35,936 nucleotides of DNA from contig OMIW01000088.1 of the NCBI GenBank assembly GCA_900299205.1, positions 1-35,936 of the forward strand, read 5' to 3'. The translations under genes and the position numbers were made by a program. This document shows positions 1 through 10,700 of the stretch, piece by piece; positions within the stretch are counted from its first letter, which is position 1, and each line of letters opens with the position of its first letter. This stretch comes from Pseudomonadota bacterium (GTDB taxonomy: Bacteria; Bdellovibrionota_C; UBA2361; OMIW01). Under the pieces are notes generated by a model. That model saw only the letters and a list, made by a program, of their open reading frames with translations. It did no database searches and was not told where the DNA came from.

Positions 1-963
1 CGCTGGTATACCAGCGCGAATAGTCAGAGAGATACCCGATGCAGGGGTACCAAAAAGCTCCCCTCCCCGAACGGATCCCGAGAAGAAGCCGGGGATTTTT
101 TTTATTCCGCTCGGGATGATAGCTATTTGAGGGTCAAGAGGATCTTGCTCAGGGTACGATTCATCGGCATAAAGGAGCGCTTTTCCTCCCACGATGATGT
201 CATCGGCTCGGCGATCTCGAGGTACTTCAAATCCAAATGCCGCCGCCATGGCGACCCGCTCCTCTGGACTGTTATCTCGGTCAAAGACATTTCTGTCGAG
301 TGTATAAGCTCCATCGAGCTCAACGCCAACTCCTCCGATAACATCTCCTGCCTTATAAAGGGGTATTCCCCCTGGATCCGCTGAGAGCCCCAACGGAAGA
401 GGCCGAGGACCGACCGATTGCTTGAGGATGTCTCCACACGGCAACTGAGAAAATTGAACGCCAAAGAGAGGCCCCGCTGGTTGTCGCCGTTCCTGCGGAT
501 AAAAATGTTCCTGAACTATGAGACTCGCTGTTCTCGTTGAGAACGCTTGCCCCTGACTCGAGAGATACGCTCCTGTCCCTGCCTTTGAGATAGCGGCTAA
601 AACCGCGGGTACCTGTGCGCCCTCAAGACCTCCCACCGCTCCTAATTGACCGTCGATTCGGGTATCGGAACGCGCCCCCGGCATCACGTACACTGCCAAT
701 ACATTTCCGACTCGGTCGACAACGGCCAAAGTCGCCTTTAAGCCACTCGCCGAGGCGGCCGAGACTCCCCGCCGAATCACCGAATGAACCTCATCAACAG
801 AGATCGCCTGGTGGGGACACGAGCCATCACACCCCCCATCCTGTCCACCATTAGACGCTCCCCCGCCCCCGCATCCGGATAGAATCGCCGGAACGGGCAA
901 TAGTGGCAGGGTCAGAGCCCAAATAGTCTGGACAAATTTTCGGTATGTAACACTCTCATACAT
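1..963 (-). CDS. GlcG/HbpS-like (DUF336) heme-binding lipoprotein, C-terminus truncated by window edge
   Basis: Own translation of the reverse strand from ATG at 961-963 stays open to position 1: MYESVTYRKFVQTIWALTLPLLPVPAILSGCGGGG (lipobox LSGC) ... ASGLKATLAVVDRVGNVLAVYVMPGARS ... AISKAGTGAYLSSQGQAFSTRTASLIVQEHF. Absent from the ORF track because no stop lies inside the window. Confidence 0.8.
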   Translation of the reverse strand, partial: MYESVTYRKFVQTIWALTLPLLPVPAILSGCGGGGASNGGQDGGCDGSCPHQAISVDEVHSVIRRGVSAASASGLKATLAVVDRVGNVLAVYVMPGARSDTRIDGQLGAVGGLEGAQVPAVLAAISKAGTGAYLSSQGQAFSTRTASLIVQEHFYPQERRQPAGPLFGVQFSQLPCGDILKQSVGPRPLPLGLSADPGGIPLYKAGDVIGGVGVELDGAYTLDRNVFDRDNSPEERVAMAAAFGFEVPRDRRADDIIVGGKALLYADESYPEQDPLDPQIAIIPSGIKKIPGFFSGSVRGGELFGTPASGISLTIRAGIPA

Positions 964-990
964 AAGAAACCTCTCCCCCACATCATCAGC

Positions 991-2292
991 CTACCTCTCT
1001 TGCCCTGGCGAAGGTGTCTCGAACGCTGATTCCTTTCCTTCCCCATCTCCGTGATACCGATGACAACTGATACACGCTGAGCCGAGACCTCCGTGACCCT
1101 TTTCATCTCTCTTGATGCCATGACAATCCTTGCATTCCTTCATGGAGGGAAGCAAAACATCAGTGCTAACCTTCGAGGTCTCAACTCCTTTATGACAGGA
1201 GTCACAAGAGAAGGATTTATGAGGACTATGATCGAAGTTTGCTCGGGTTAGCCACCGCTCAGTAACCTCTGGCTGTTTGACCTCGTAGAATGTTTCAAGA
1301 GGCCCGATAAATTGGGCCGAATCAGCCCCCTTCCCACCTTCAGAATCAATTTCAGAAATATGGTGACAGAGGTCACACCCCGTCTTCGTAAATAGCGTTT
1401 TCTCAGCTTCCCGCGTCCTTTGAATAACAGAGCTCGCTGAACGGCCCGCTATTTCCTGAGTTGCCTGAAAGGCGGCATGTCGGGGGAGCATCCGTTCCCG
1501 ACCTTGGTCTGAATCTGACGAACCCCGCAGGACCTCAGCTCCAAAAAGTTCGTCCTTCGCGTACTCACCAAAAAGAAAATCAACAACCTCTTGAGGGGAA
1601 GCATGGGGAGCTATCGTCTGCGGACGGCCTTCATCAAATGTGAGAGGATGGCACCGAGCACAGTCCCTCTCGTATCGAACTTCCTGAAAAAGTCTCCGAT
1701 CATTTTGCTCATGGTGACAGTTCGAACATTCGAGCTGCTCCTTCCCCTCTGGACCTCGTATCGGTTCCTTCAGATGAACTCGGTGATTAAAAACCAAAGT
1801 TCCCGGGTCAGAGAGTTTTCGTATACCGGGGTGATCTTCAAACGAAGCAACATCTCGCAACTCCGTTCTTTCCCCCTTGCTACTCAGGCTGGCGTGACAA
1901 TCGGTGCAGAGCGAATCTCTGCGAATCTTCAGATTCTCCTCACCGTGATGCTCATGGTGACAAGAGATACATTGGTCTTGATTCTTCCCCGATGCAGGGT
2001 GAAACGAGGGATGATCGCTTAATTGGTGACAAGATTGACAGCTTGCATTTGAGACCCGCTCAAACGGCTCCTTGTGACAACTCTGACAGTCGGAGCCGAG
2101 AAATGTGTGTTGACTAGAGAGATTTCCCACACTCCAAATCTCTTTATTTTTCCCCTTAAGGGGTATGACGAGAAATGCAAAAAAAATAACTGCACAGAGC
2201 AAAGCAGAGAGAGATGCTTTGCACGGCATACACCCACCAACGAGGAGCCGCCTTCCCTGTTGCAATTTTGGATCGTCTCCCCGCCCTGCCAC
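991..2292 (-). CDS. Multiheme cytochrome c (10 CxxCH motifs), N-terminal hydrophobic signal/anchor
   Basis: 433-aa ORF with CQSCH, CQSCH, CISCH, CTDCH, CSNCH, CARCH, CDLCH, CDSCH, CKDCH, CISCH. The GTG start overlaps the TAG stop of the upstream gene; an internal ATG (MPCKASLSALLCAVIFF) is an alternative start. Confidence 0.88.
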   Translation of the reverse strand: MAGRGDDPKLQQGRRLLVGGCMPCKASLSALLCAVIFFAFLVIPLKGKNKEIWSVGNLSSQHTFLGSDCQSCHKEPFERVSNASCQSCHQLSDHPSFHPASGKNQDQCISCHHEHHGEENLKIRRDSLCTDCHASLSSKGERTELRDVASFEDHPGIRKLSDPGTLVFNHRVHLKEPIRGPEGKEQLECSNCHHEQNDRRLFQEVRYERDCARCHPLTFDEGRPQTIAPHASPQEVVDFLFGEYAKDELFGAEVLRGSSDSDQGRERMLPRHAAFQATQEIAGRSASSVIQRTREAEKTLFTKTGCDLCHHISEIDSEGGKGADSAQFIGPLETFYEVKQPEVTERWLTRANFDHSPHKSFSCDSCHKGVETSKVSTDVLLPSMKECKDCHGIKRDEKGHGGLGSACISCHRYHGDGEGKESAFETPSPGQER

Positions 2293-3200
2293 TATATGCC
2301 TCCTGCTCCTTTATCGCCTGCTTCTTGGACACCGTGACAACTCACACAACTGAAAAGATTCAGCAATTCATCACTCACATCTCGATAGTACAAAACGACA
2401 AAAATGTGAATCAAAACTGCTACCACCGTTCCAAATGCTATCGGGATATGAAAATATAGCCAGATCTTCAGAAGTGCCTGTGCACGCATTTCACGCTTGA
2501 GTTTGTGCAATAGCTCAAGTCGCCTGTCAATTAATTCAACAAGCTTGTGACCCGCCTCGACCTCTACTTCTGGCAGCTCTTGAATCGCAGCTGCTGCGTT
2601 GGCTACACTCAAGACAACCTCACGACGCGGTTTCAACAAAACAGCCCAAACTGAGGGAACCGTTCCTGTATTCAATTTCTTAAGTAGCGCTGCCGTTGAA
2701 GGGCTCTTCCCTTGGGCTAATTCCGCAATCTCCCTTCCCACCTGCTCAATCTGGTCAAGTAAAGTCCCGAGCGATGCCCCACCCCGGTTCGAGGGCGTCT
2801 GATATGGTACTATCCGATAATTGGCCGCGCCCCAAATTCCTGATGCAATGGTCACTAGCATCAATCCGTAGGCGAGAGTGTGAACATTTATCCCTATCTG
2901 AAATCCGCTATGAAGGAGAACAAGATAGGCTAGCCCCACCCCTATCCAGACGTGAGCCGATAGCCATCCTTGAAGAGTGGTTATCTTCGAACGGTACGAA
3001 CGCTTCCGTACCCCGAACCACATCAGATACCCGATTAAAATCGCCGAGAGAGCACCCACCGTGTATCCGAAGGTGGTTCCTCCATTCCTCCCACCGAGAG
3101 GTTCTTCCGAGAAATACCATCCAGTGAGCCCCGCTAACACGAGCCCCGTAATCCAAAACCATCGATGGTGCCTGTAGGCGATGAAACTGTCCTGACTCAA
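2292..3200 (-). CDS. Cytochrome-b-like multi-TM membrane protein with C-terminal CxxCH
   Basis: 302 aa with several TM segments and membrane His residues (LSAHVWIGVGLAYLVLLHSGFQIGINVHTLAYGL; YFHIPIAFGTVVAVLIHIFVVLYY) and terminal LFSCVSCHGVQEAG. Confidence 0.75.
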   Translation of the reverse strand: MSQDSFIAYRHHRWFWITGLVLAGLTGWYFSEEPLGGRNGGTTFGYTVGALSAILIGYLMWFGVRKRSYRSKITTLQGWLSAHVWIGVGLAYLVLLHSGFQIGINVHTLAYGLMLVTIASGIWGAANYRIVPYQTPSNRGGASLGTLLDQIEQVGREIAELAQGKSPSTAALLKKLNTGTVPSVWAVLLKPRREVVLSVANAAAAIQELPEVEVEAGHKLVELIDRRLELLHKLKREMRAQALLKIWLYFHIPIAFGTVVAVLIHIFVVLYYRDVSDELLNLFSCVSCHGVQEAGDKGAGGI

Positions 3201-3204
3201 CGAT

Positions 3205-5562
3205 TCAGGCCTCCTTTCCCTTCATGATCGATAAGAAGGCACTCGGATTCACCCGAAGAGCCGCTCCCGTGGGGCATGATCTGACACACGCTGGGCCACC
3301 CTCAAGGTGATGGCACATATCACACTTTGCTGCCTTGGCCGGGCCCTTTTCTTTTGCTCCCTTCCCTCGTAATAACGAAAATAGGGAGAAAAATCCCGCG
3401 CGAGGCCGCTCATATACCATCTGAATGACCCCATAAGGACAATTTCGTGTGCAATTACCGCAACCAATGCACGAATCTCGAATAATCACCTCCCCGTTGG
3501 GCTGACGACTAAGCGCATCTGGTGGACAATCCACCATGCAGAGCGGGTTTTCACAGTGACGACACGATATAGGTATCTGAATCGATGCAAAGCTTTTTCC
3601 GCCCGTCCGATCAAGCCGACTGTACCCCCCATGAGTCGCTGCGCACGCCGCCTCACAATTATCACAGGAGACGCATCGGTCCGAATCGATAACAAGAAAA
3701 TTCTCTGCATCCGTCACTCCCTGTGTGAATAGGAAGTCCAGCAGCTGGCCCTGAGCCGTATTCTGGTTGACGACCGCATTTTCTACTCGACGGGCTCTTG
3801 CCACTCCGATGAATCGCTCGTATTCGCGAGGATTTGCCCTGATGACATGAAGAAAGTCGTCCTTGGAAAGGGTAACAACTTCGCACGGAACCACCGCAGT
3901 TACCGTGGCACTTCGCTGCATCGAGTCTTCGGAGAGCAGAGCCATCTCTCCGAAGTAATTTCCCGCTGCGATGTACGTCTGCACAACGTCTTGCCCCTCC
4001 CTGTTTTTTCTCGATATTTTGACCGAGCCTTTTCTCAGGACGTAGAGCTCATCACCGATATCTCCCTCACGAAAAATGACATCGCCACGCTTGAAACGAC
4101 GGAACTTTATTCGATCGAGGAGTGAAGCTAATAAAGCCGGCTCAGACTCCTGGAAAATTGATGTCTGAAGAGCTCTGAAGAGGAATTCTCGGTCGATCTT
4201 TGCTTTAACCGCATCACTTGAGCTCATCAACTTCAGAATTTGCTTCCGAGGACTCTCAAGAAATAGTCCATCCTCCGCCGCCCGGACCGTTGCAGTTCGT
4301 CGACGGCCCGAAATGAGCCCCATTTCTCCGAAAAATTGCCCCGAATTTACGGACTTTCTTTTCTCCGCTGATATCTCAATATCGACCGATCCAGAGATTA
4401 TGCTAAAAAAAGTATCGGTGTAATCATTCTTCTCGAAGATTACTTCTCCCGCTCTCTTTGAGTGCAGGGTTGATTCAAGGATGAGCTCTCTCAGTTGGGG
4501 TTCACTCAGCTCCTCAAACAGGGGCATCGCCCCGCGGAGAAAACGCAACTTCTCCTCGACAGAGCCTGTCAAAAGCTTAAGGCGCTCCTCCACCATCGGT
4601 TGATCCGCTGGCACAATCGGTGCCCCACGGATATGTTCGATAACCTCATACCCTTGGTTCATCGCTTGCTTTATCAACGGATACCCGATGAGAGCACCGA
4701 TGATGTAGAGTCCCGGCACCGTTGATTCATAAGAATCAGATACCACTGGCGAGGCAGTGGGGCCCGGGTGAGAGAATCCGATACCACACTTCTCGAGAAA
4801 ATCGCGCGGCATGACGCACCCGATTCGTACGATAACCCTATCGCAAGGGATAGTTACATCCTCATGAGGAGTCGCAATCGTTATAGAATCTCCGGTAACC
4901 TGCTCGATTTGAGAATCGTATAAACATCTTATTTTCCGGGCATTTATCGCCTCAAGAATATGCGCCACATTTGCATCTTTTGCACGAGCGAACTCCCCCG
5001 AACGATTGACGAGCGCGACCATGTTTTTTTCACTCAGGGCTAACGCATTCTCGATCGCCGCATCCCCCGCACCAACAACAACGATGTGCTTCCCTTGAAA
5101 GGCATCGGGGTCCGATAGGGTATAGACAACGTGGGGCAGGTTCGCACCTTTGGCCTGAAGGAGGCGAGGAGAACCCTGCATACCTATCGCAAGCACAACC
5201 TTTTCGGCAGTCACTACCCCCTTGTCATAAACTATCTCAAAAATATCCCCTTTTTTTTCGAGCCTTTTTACCTCACCCCTCTCAACATTAATCGAAAGCT
5301 CCTGCGCCTGTTGGTTCCAAACCTCGAGAATCTGCTCGCGTGTCCCAGCCGCGAAATCAATCTCAGACCGGAGGGGGAGCCGCTGAGGCTCAGCCATAAC
5401 ATGCTTGCGGAGCTGATAGTCGAAAATCGTGTTACCTATCTCCCCTTTCTCAAGGAGAATATGCGACAGCCCGAGGCGGGCCGCTCGTGCTGCTGCGCTC
5501 AAGCCTCCTGGGCCAGCGCCCAATACTGCGACGGTGTAGTGGATCGGTGCCGTGTTGCTCAC
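3205..5562 (-). CDS. FAD/NAD(P)-dependent oxidoreductase fused to two cyclic-nucleotide-binding domains and a 4Fe-4S ferredoxin domain
   Basis: 785 aa. Rossmann motifs VAVLGAGPGGLSAAARAARLG and IVVVGAGDAAIENALAL. cNMP-binding signatures GQFFGEMGLISGRRRTATVRA and GNYFGEMALLSEDSMQRSATV. Fe-S motifs CVSCDNCEAAC, CRHCENPLCMVDCP, CIGCGNCTRNCP, CDMCHHLEGGPACVRSCP. Confidence 0.88.
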   Translation of the reverse strand: MSNTAPIHYTVAVLGAGPGGLSAAARAARLGLSHILLEKGEIGNTIFDYQLRKHVMAEPQRLPLRSEIDFAAGTREQILEVWNQQAQELSINVERGEVKRLEKKGDIFEIVYDKGVVTAEKVVLAIGMQGSPRLLQAKGANLPHVVYTLSDPDAFQGKHIVVVGAGDAAIENALALSEKNMVALVNRSGEFARAKDANVAHILEAINARKIRCLYDSQIEQVTGDSITIATPHEDVTIPCDRVIVRIGCVMPRDFLEKCGIGFSHPGPTASPVVSDSYESTVPGLYIIGALIGYPLIKQAMNQGYEVIEHIRGAPIVPADQPMVEERLKLLTGSVEEKLRFLRGAMPLFEELSEPQLRELILESTLHSKRAGEVIFEKNDYTDTFFSIISGSVDIEISAEKRKSVNSGQFFGEMGLISGRRRTATVRAAEDGLFLESPRKQILKLMSSSDAVKAKIDREFLFRALQTSIFQESEPALLASLLDRIKFRRFKRGDVIFREGDIGDELYVLRKGSVKISRKNREGQDVVQTYIAAGNYFGEMALLSEDSMQRSATVTAVVPCEVVTLSKDDFLHVIRANPREYERFIGVARARRVENAVVNQNTAQGQLLDFLFTQGVTDAENFLVIDSDRCVSCDNCEAACAATHGGYSRLDRTGGKSFASIQIPISCRHCENPLCMVDCPPDALSRQPNGEVIIRDSCIGCGNCTRNCPYGVIQMVYERPRAGFFSLFSLLRGKGAKEKGPAKAAKCDMCHHLEGGPACVRSCPTGAALRVNPSAFLSIMKGKEA

Positions 5563-5825
5563 TCCGATTTCTCACATATGAAGGGGGAAAGTACTAAGTC
5601 TCCTCAAAGCCAGCGATGGGAACTTGATGCTTTATACCGAGATGAGGTCTGATTTGTAAATCCTCTCTGACGAGCTGTTATCAACCTTCCAACCGCTCGT
5701 CATGGATATGGCAACTTTTAAAGCTCAGGGCTGGAGATGATTAGCTCTGCCGTGGTAGGGTCGACGTGCACGCATCAATCCGGGCTGCCCCAACGTATAT
5801 CAATAGTTTCTGAAAGCTGGTAACC

Positions 5826-7073
5826 ATGCCCCCTTTCCGAATTCATCACCTCTCTCGACCTGCTATTCAGGCTCTTATATTGGCCGTCCTCGCATGCGCC
5901 ACTACCCCGCCATCTTCAGGGGAGACTCCCTCCTCCCCATCAATTCAATCGACCGCCCCCCGCTATCTCGGGGTAAGCTCCTGTGCATCGTCGAACTGTC
6001 ACGGCTCCTCCCGCCCTCGAGAGACCTCACCCGTCCTCCAGAACGAGTTTTTCTCCTGGTACAAAAAGGATGAACACTCAAAGGCCTACAAGTCCCTCCT
6101 CACACCCGAAGCAAAGCGCATGGCCTTTCATCTCGGGCTCGGTGCTCCCGAGAAGGAGCATCGTTGCCTGAATTGTCACGCGACGAATGCTCCCGCTCAT
6201 CTTCAGGGGGAACGATTTGCCCTTTCGGATGGAGTGGGTTGTGAATCATGTCACGGAGCGGCTGACGGGTGGATTAAGGCCCATGTAGAGAAGGGAGCGA
6301 CGCATCAGAGCAACATCGCCAACGGACTGAGAGATCTCGACTCCCCCGTCGCGAGAGCCTCCCTCTGCATCGATTGTCATGGGGTAACGGGGAAAAATGG
6401 CCTCGACCACACCCTCTACGGAGCTGGTCATCCTCGGATTGAATTTGAACTTGATAGCTATCAGGCCGTTATGCCTCGACACTGGCGCGAGGATGATGAC
6501 TATCGCGCGCGAAAATCAACAGTATCCCGAACGACGGCTTGGCTTCTCGGTCAATACACCCTTGCAAAGAATGTAACAAAGCTCGCCAAGGCCCAGGGTA
6601 ATTCTCCTGATTTCTCCCTTTATCAATGCTACTCATGTCACCACGACTTTTCAGAAAAACAGTTTCTTTGGAAAAATTACCGAGGAACTCCCGGAAAGCC
6701 GCCTCTTAACGATGCCGCCATCGATATTCTCGCAACCACCCTCAACCGTCCTGCTACTCAGTTGGATCATTCCCTCGATACCGTTCGCCGAGAACTTGAG
6801 GAGGATGCCATTTCGGCGAGGCAGAAGGGTGAAATGCTCCGATCTTTATTGATCTCCCTCACCCGACCAGCAGACTTTTCCCTCCAATATGTCGAGCAGG
6901 CGATTATGGGGGTTTCGGTTCTTCTTTCAGAGCTGGATGCCGATCCTGCGATTGCATCGATGACCCCTCAAGAGCGGGCGCTGTACAAGGAGGTCGAATC
7001 CTCCCGCACTGTAAATCCTGACCGGGTCCGAGAGCTTGCGCTCCAAGCCCTAAAAACAATCGGTAAGCGATAA
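5826..7073 (+). CDS. Periplasmic multiheme cytochrome c (cytochrome c554-like)
   Basis: 415 aa with signal peptide; motifs CASSNCH (CX4CH), CLNCH, CESCH, CIDCH, CYSCH. Confidence 0.83.
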   Translation: MPPFRIHHLSRPAIQALILAVLACATTPPSSGETPSSPSIQSTAPRYLGVSSCASSNCHGSSRPRETSPVLQNEFFSWYKKDEHSKAYKSLLTPEAKRMAFHLGLGAPEKEHRCLNCHATNAPAHLQGERFALSDGVGCESCHGAADGWIKAHVEKGATHQSNIANGLRDLDSPVARASLCIDCHGVTGKNGLDHTLYGAGHPRIEFELDSYQAVMPRHWREDDDYRARKSTVSRTTAWLLGQYTLAKNVTKLAKAQGNSPDFSLYQCYSCHHDFSEKQFLWKNYRGTPGKPPLNDAAIDILATTLNRPATQLDHSLDTVRRELEEDAISARQKGEMLRSLLISLTRPADFSLQYVEQAIMGVSVLLSELDADPAIASMTPQERALYKEVESSRTVNPDRVRELALQALKTIGKR

Positions 7074-7102
7074 TTGGCCCAATAGGCTCCAAAATAAGGG
7101 CT

Positions 7103-7747
7103 TTATCCAATTCCCCACTCTGCAGCCCGCGCCTTAACCGCTTCAAGGTTCTGTCTCCAAACATCCTCTCTTCGGGTACGACCAGCAGATGAGTACCATT
7201 TTTTTGACGAAACAAGAGCAAGGAGATTCTGCCAGAAATCTACCTCTGAGGTCACCGGAACCTCCTGCCGCTCCAATCCGACCTTTTCAAAAAAGTCGCT
7301 CCGACCGAGATTTCCAAGGTCAGCATCGAGGAGGTACCCCGCGAGAGGAGAGCTGGGAATCTGGACCAGCATCCCTCGATCTCGAACTAGCTTAGTGTCG
7401 CGAATAAGCCTGCCCACTCGCCCGACCTCTTCATCGTTATAGCCACCATCAGCCCGCATTGCGTGTTCCGCTAACCGTGCTCCGCGCTCTTCGTGATCGA
7501 TACGCCCCTCAAGAAAGCCCGCATCATGATAAGCCGCTGCGACCTGAAGAAGATGAAGGTCACGCTCTGGAAGATTATCTTCGACAGCCAGAAGCGTGGC
7601 ATCTCGAAGAACTTCATACGTATGGGCCGCGGCGTGATAGGTAAGATTTCGAGGGAGCGACTCGGCGAGAGTTTTAAGAATATACTGGACAATCGGAATA
7701 CTCGGGACACACTTGCCATTCTCTTCCTGAGAAGATTCAAGGTTCAT
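7103..7747 (-). CDS. HD-domain metal-dependent phosphohydrolase
   Basis: 214 aa; YHAAAHTYEVLRDA ... VAAAYHDAGFL ... DHEERGARLAEHAM matches the H...HD...H pattern. Confidence 0.75.
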   Translation of the reverse strand: MNLESSQEENGKCVPSIPIVQYILKTLAESLPRNLTYHAAAHTYEVLRDATLLAVEDNLPERDLHLLQVAAAYHDAGFLEGRIDHEERGARLAEHAMRADGGYNDEEVGRVGRLIRDTKLVRDRGMLVQIPSSPLAGYLLDADLGNLGRSDFFEKVGLERQEVPVTSEVDFWQNLLALVSSKKWYSSAGRTRREDVWRQNLEAVKARAAEWGIG

Positions 7748-7759
7748 TCTTTATCTGCC

Positions 7760-10700
7760 CTAAAAATTGAGGTTCACTGCAAGTTTGACCATCGGCTCAC
7801 GCGCAACGATATCTTGGAAGTAGCTCTGCTGATCAAGATTAAGATCCTTTCCGAGGATGTTATCAATCTCAGCGAGGACTACTCCTTGCCGGGTTGGCAA
7901 CCGATAGCCTATTCCAGCCCCGAAGAGCCATCCCCCCGATGAGTCCCCCTCAACAATAAGGCTATTTTCTCTTCCCTGATACCGATAGGTTGACGTCGCC
8001 TGAAAGAAAAATCCATTAGGCAGAAAGTATCGGGAGAATCCCTTCGCTCGATGATCGCGAATAGCCGACCCGTTGAACTCCTGCTCGACTTCCCGGCCAA
8101 ATCGATAATCGACGCCACACACCCACTGAGAACTCAGAATCTGGTACCAGTAGCTATTGAGAAGGTCTTGGTGGATCTCGGTTGATCCAAGTTGATTAAA
8201 TTGAACATCTCTTTCTACCGTGAAGTCATCAAAATTTATCTTCAGGTCATATATTCCCACGCTGTCGGCTCTCTGCAGCCACCGACGAACCCACTCTGCT
8301 CCAATATATCCATTTTTCCACGGCTGAAGATCCGCGCCGGTCCCCAAATTTCGGGAAAAAGTCCCCGGATTATCATTAAATCGTTGCGATATCCCGCCGA
8401 TCAAAGTCGGTTCGATACTCGCAAGGTCGACGTTTACCCCCTTACCGAGCGATTCACCATATCCGATTCGATACATAGCCCTTGTGCTAGGACGAAAGAT
8501 AATCCCCGCTTTCGGATTTACTCGAGAGCGAGTCTCAGTATCCGAGGTAAAGGGTGCCTCATCAAATCCGCTCCACTCGACTCGTTCATAAGAGCCTCCC
8601 AGATTAACAAACAGCGAATCCGACAACGTCACTGTTCCGAGATACGACAGCAACTCACTCCGAAGATTTACGGGTGCAGAACTCTCCAGAGGGATATCAC
8701 TCTGATCGAGTAAGCCAATATTATCCTCTATTATAGTTCGACGATCGATATCATCCCGCTGAGTGGTTGCACTTCTCGCGGTCAAAATCGATGTCAGCTC
8801 ACCCGTTCTTGCAATAAGCTGTCCCTCATTTACCCAGAGCGATGTGTATTGCTTAACATTCGTGTTGACGAGCGCCTCAATATCGACCAATTCCTCATTT
8901 CCGCCTGAGATAAGGGTGTACAGCAAATCATTATCTAAAGAGAACTGATCCAACTTCTCTCGGCCCCGTTCAAACGTACTCTGAAAAATAGCGGTTACGT
9001 CGGGAGCGAATCGATGCAGCCCACCGAAGCTGAATGAACCACCATCGAATTTAGTATTTTCCAGACGATCGCTCCCATCATCAACGATACCTCGTCCCTC
9101 AAGAAAAAACCGATCGCCCCATGTAGGCTGCGCTTGAAGCGAAACCCCGATACGTCCACCAGCAGTTCGCGGGCTCGAATCAAGACCATTCGATACAATT
9201 CCCGACGCAGAGAACCCAGAGACAAGGTTTCCGGATTTATTGGCCGTTATCACCCCCGTCCTTCCCATATCATCGAATGAGTCATACCCACTCGATATTC
9301 CTGTCCTCCAGCCATCCCGCTCAAAAAGCGAGGAATACTCATTAAGGGAAACGCTCGATCCAATCGAATCAATTACATTGATACTGAGAGGGGAGAAGAG
9401 ATCTGCTATTCGACGCTCTGAAAGACTATTATCGGCCGAAAAAACATTTGATTGACTCTCCGAGAGAAGCCTGTGCGCACTCGCATTTCGATAGTCTGAT
9501 ACCATCGCGGATATCGCCTCTATCTTGCCTCGCTCTCCGAATCCAAGCTCCCGGTATGTTCGTGAAAGCGATGCACTCTGAACAGCTGCATCCTCATCCA
9601 GAAGAAATCGAGATCGATAAACCGACCTTTTTTGCGAACGATCACGAGCTTCTTCGATATCACGGAGTGATTCAACGGGCCGATTCTGAGCGAGCTTCAT
9701 AAAGCTCCGATACAGATGTGGCGTGGGGTCGTTGGAATCAAGCTCGATTGCTCGTCGATACTCAGGCTCGGCCGGTTCGTAGGTATCTGCCTCGAAATAG
9801 CTCTTGCCGAGATAACTACGATAAATCGCCCGCGAAGGCTCTAGCACCGTTGCTCGCTCAAAGTGCGCCCGTCCTCCTTCGAGATCCCCTCCATGAACCG
9901 CCAAAAGACCCAGACCAAGGTGTGGTAAGCCAGCCCCCGATTCAGCTTCAGCCGCTCGCTCGAAAGCAACCTTGGCTTGATCGAATGACCGATCCGCCAT
10001 CAGAACGAACCCCAGCACCGTATCGGCGTACCACGAGCGAGAGGATAGCTGCTCAAGAGACGTCCGAGCTTCTGGTACCCGGCCAAACATAAAAAGCAGC
10101 TCAGCCCGCCGGGCGATGATATCGGGATCGCTTGACTTATTGACTTCTCCAAGAACCGCGACCGCCTCTTCAAGGTCGCCCTGCTCCTGAAGAGAAAAAG
10201 AGCGGGCGATCTTTACCGATGGAACCGACGGCGCCAGCACGGCAGCATGCCGCGATATAGCGTTTGCCGCCTCAGCACGCCCCTGCATCAGCCTCACAAC
10301 GGATAACGTAGCAGCACCAATGCCGACCACCTCTGAGGATACTTGAGAGCCTACCTTCTCAGATTCACACGGCACGAGCGCCTGCTCGCCCCGTTCTGCA
10401 TCTCCGAGGGTAACGAGCAATCGACCTCTCAGAACAGCGGCTGCGGAGCATCCCTCCCCCTTCACGGCCTGAAGCTCCTGAAGGGCTCTTGAAAAGTCTC
10501 CCGTTCGAATCGCTTCGACCGCCCGCCGCTCCCGATCCCCACCACGCTCAAGGACAGAGAGATCTTCTTCCCCTCCAATGAGCGGTGCGAAAAGGCTCCA
10601 TTGAACAGTTCGTTCCGAACTCACTATCCCAAAGAGCTGCGGATTTACCCCCTTTTGGAATCGAGCCCCCTGCCCCGATCGGAGCGAGGCCTCACCGTCA

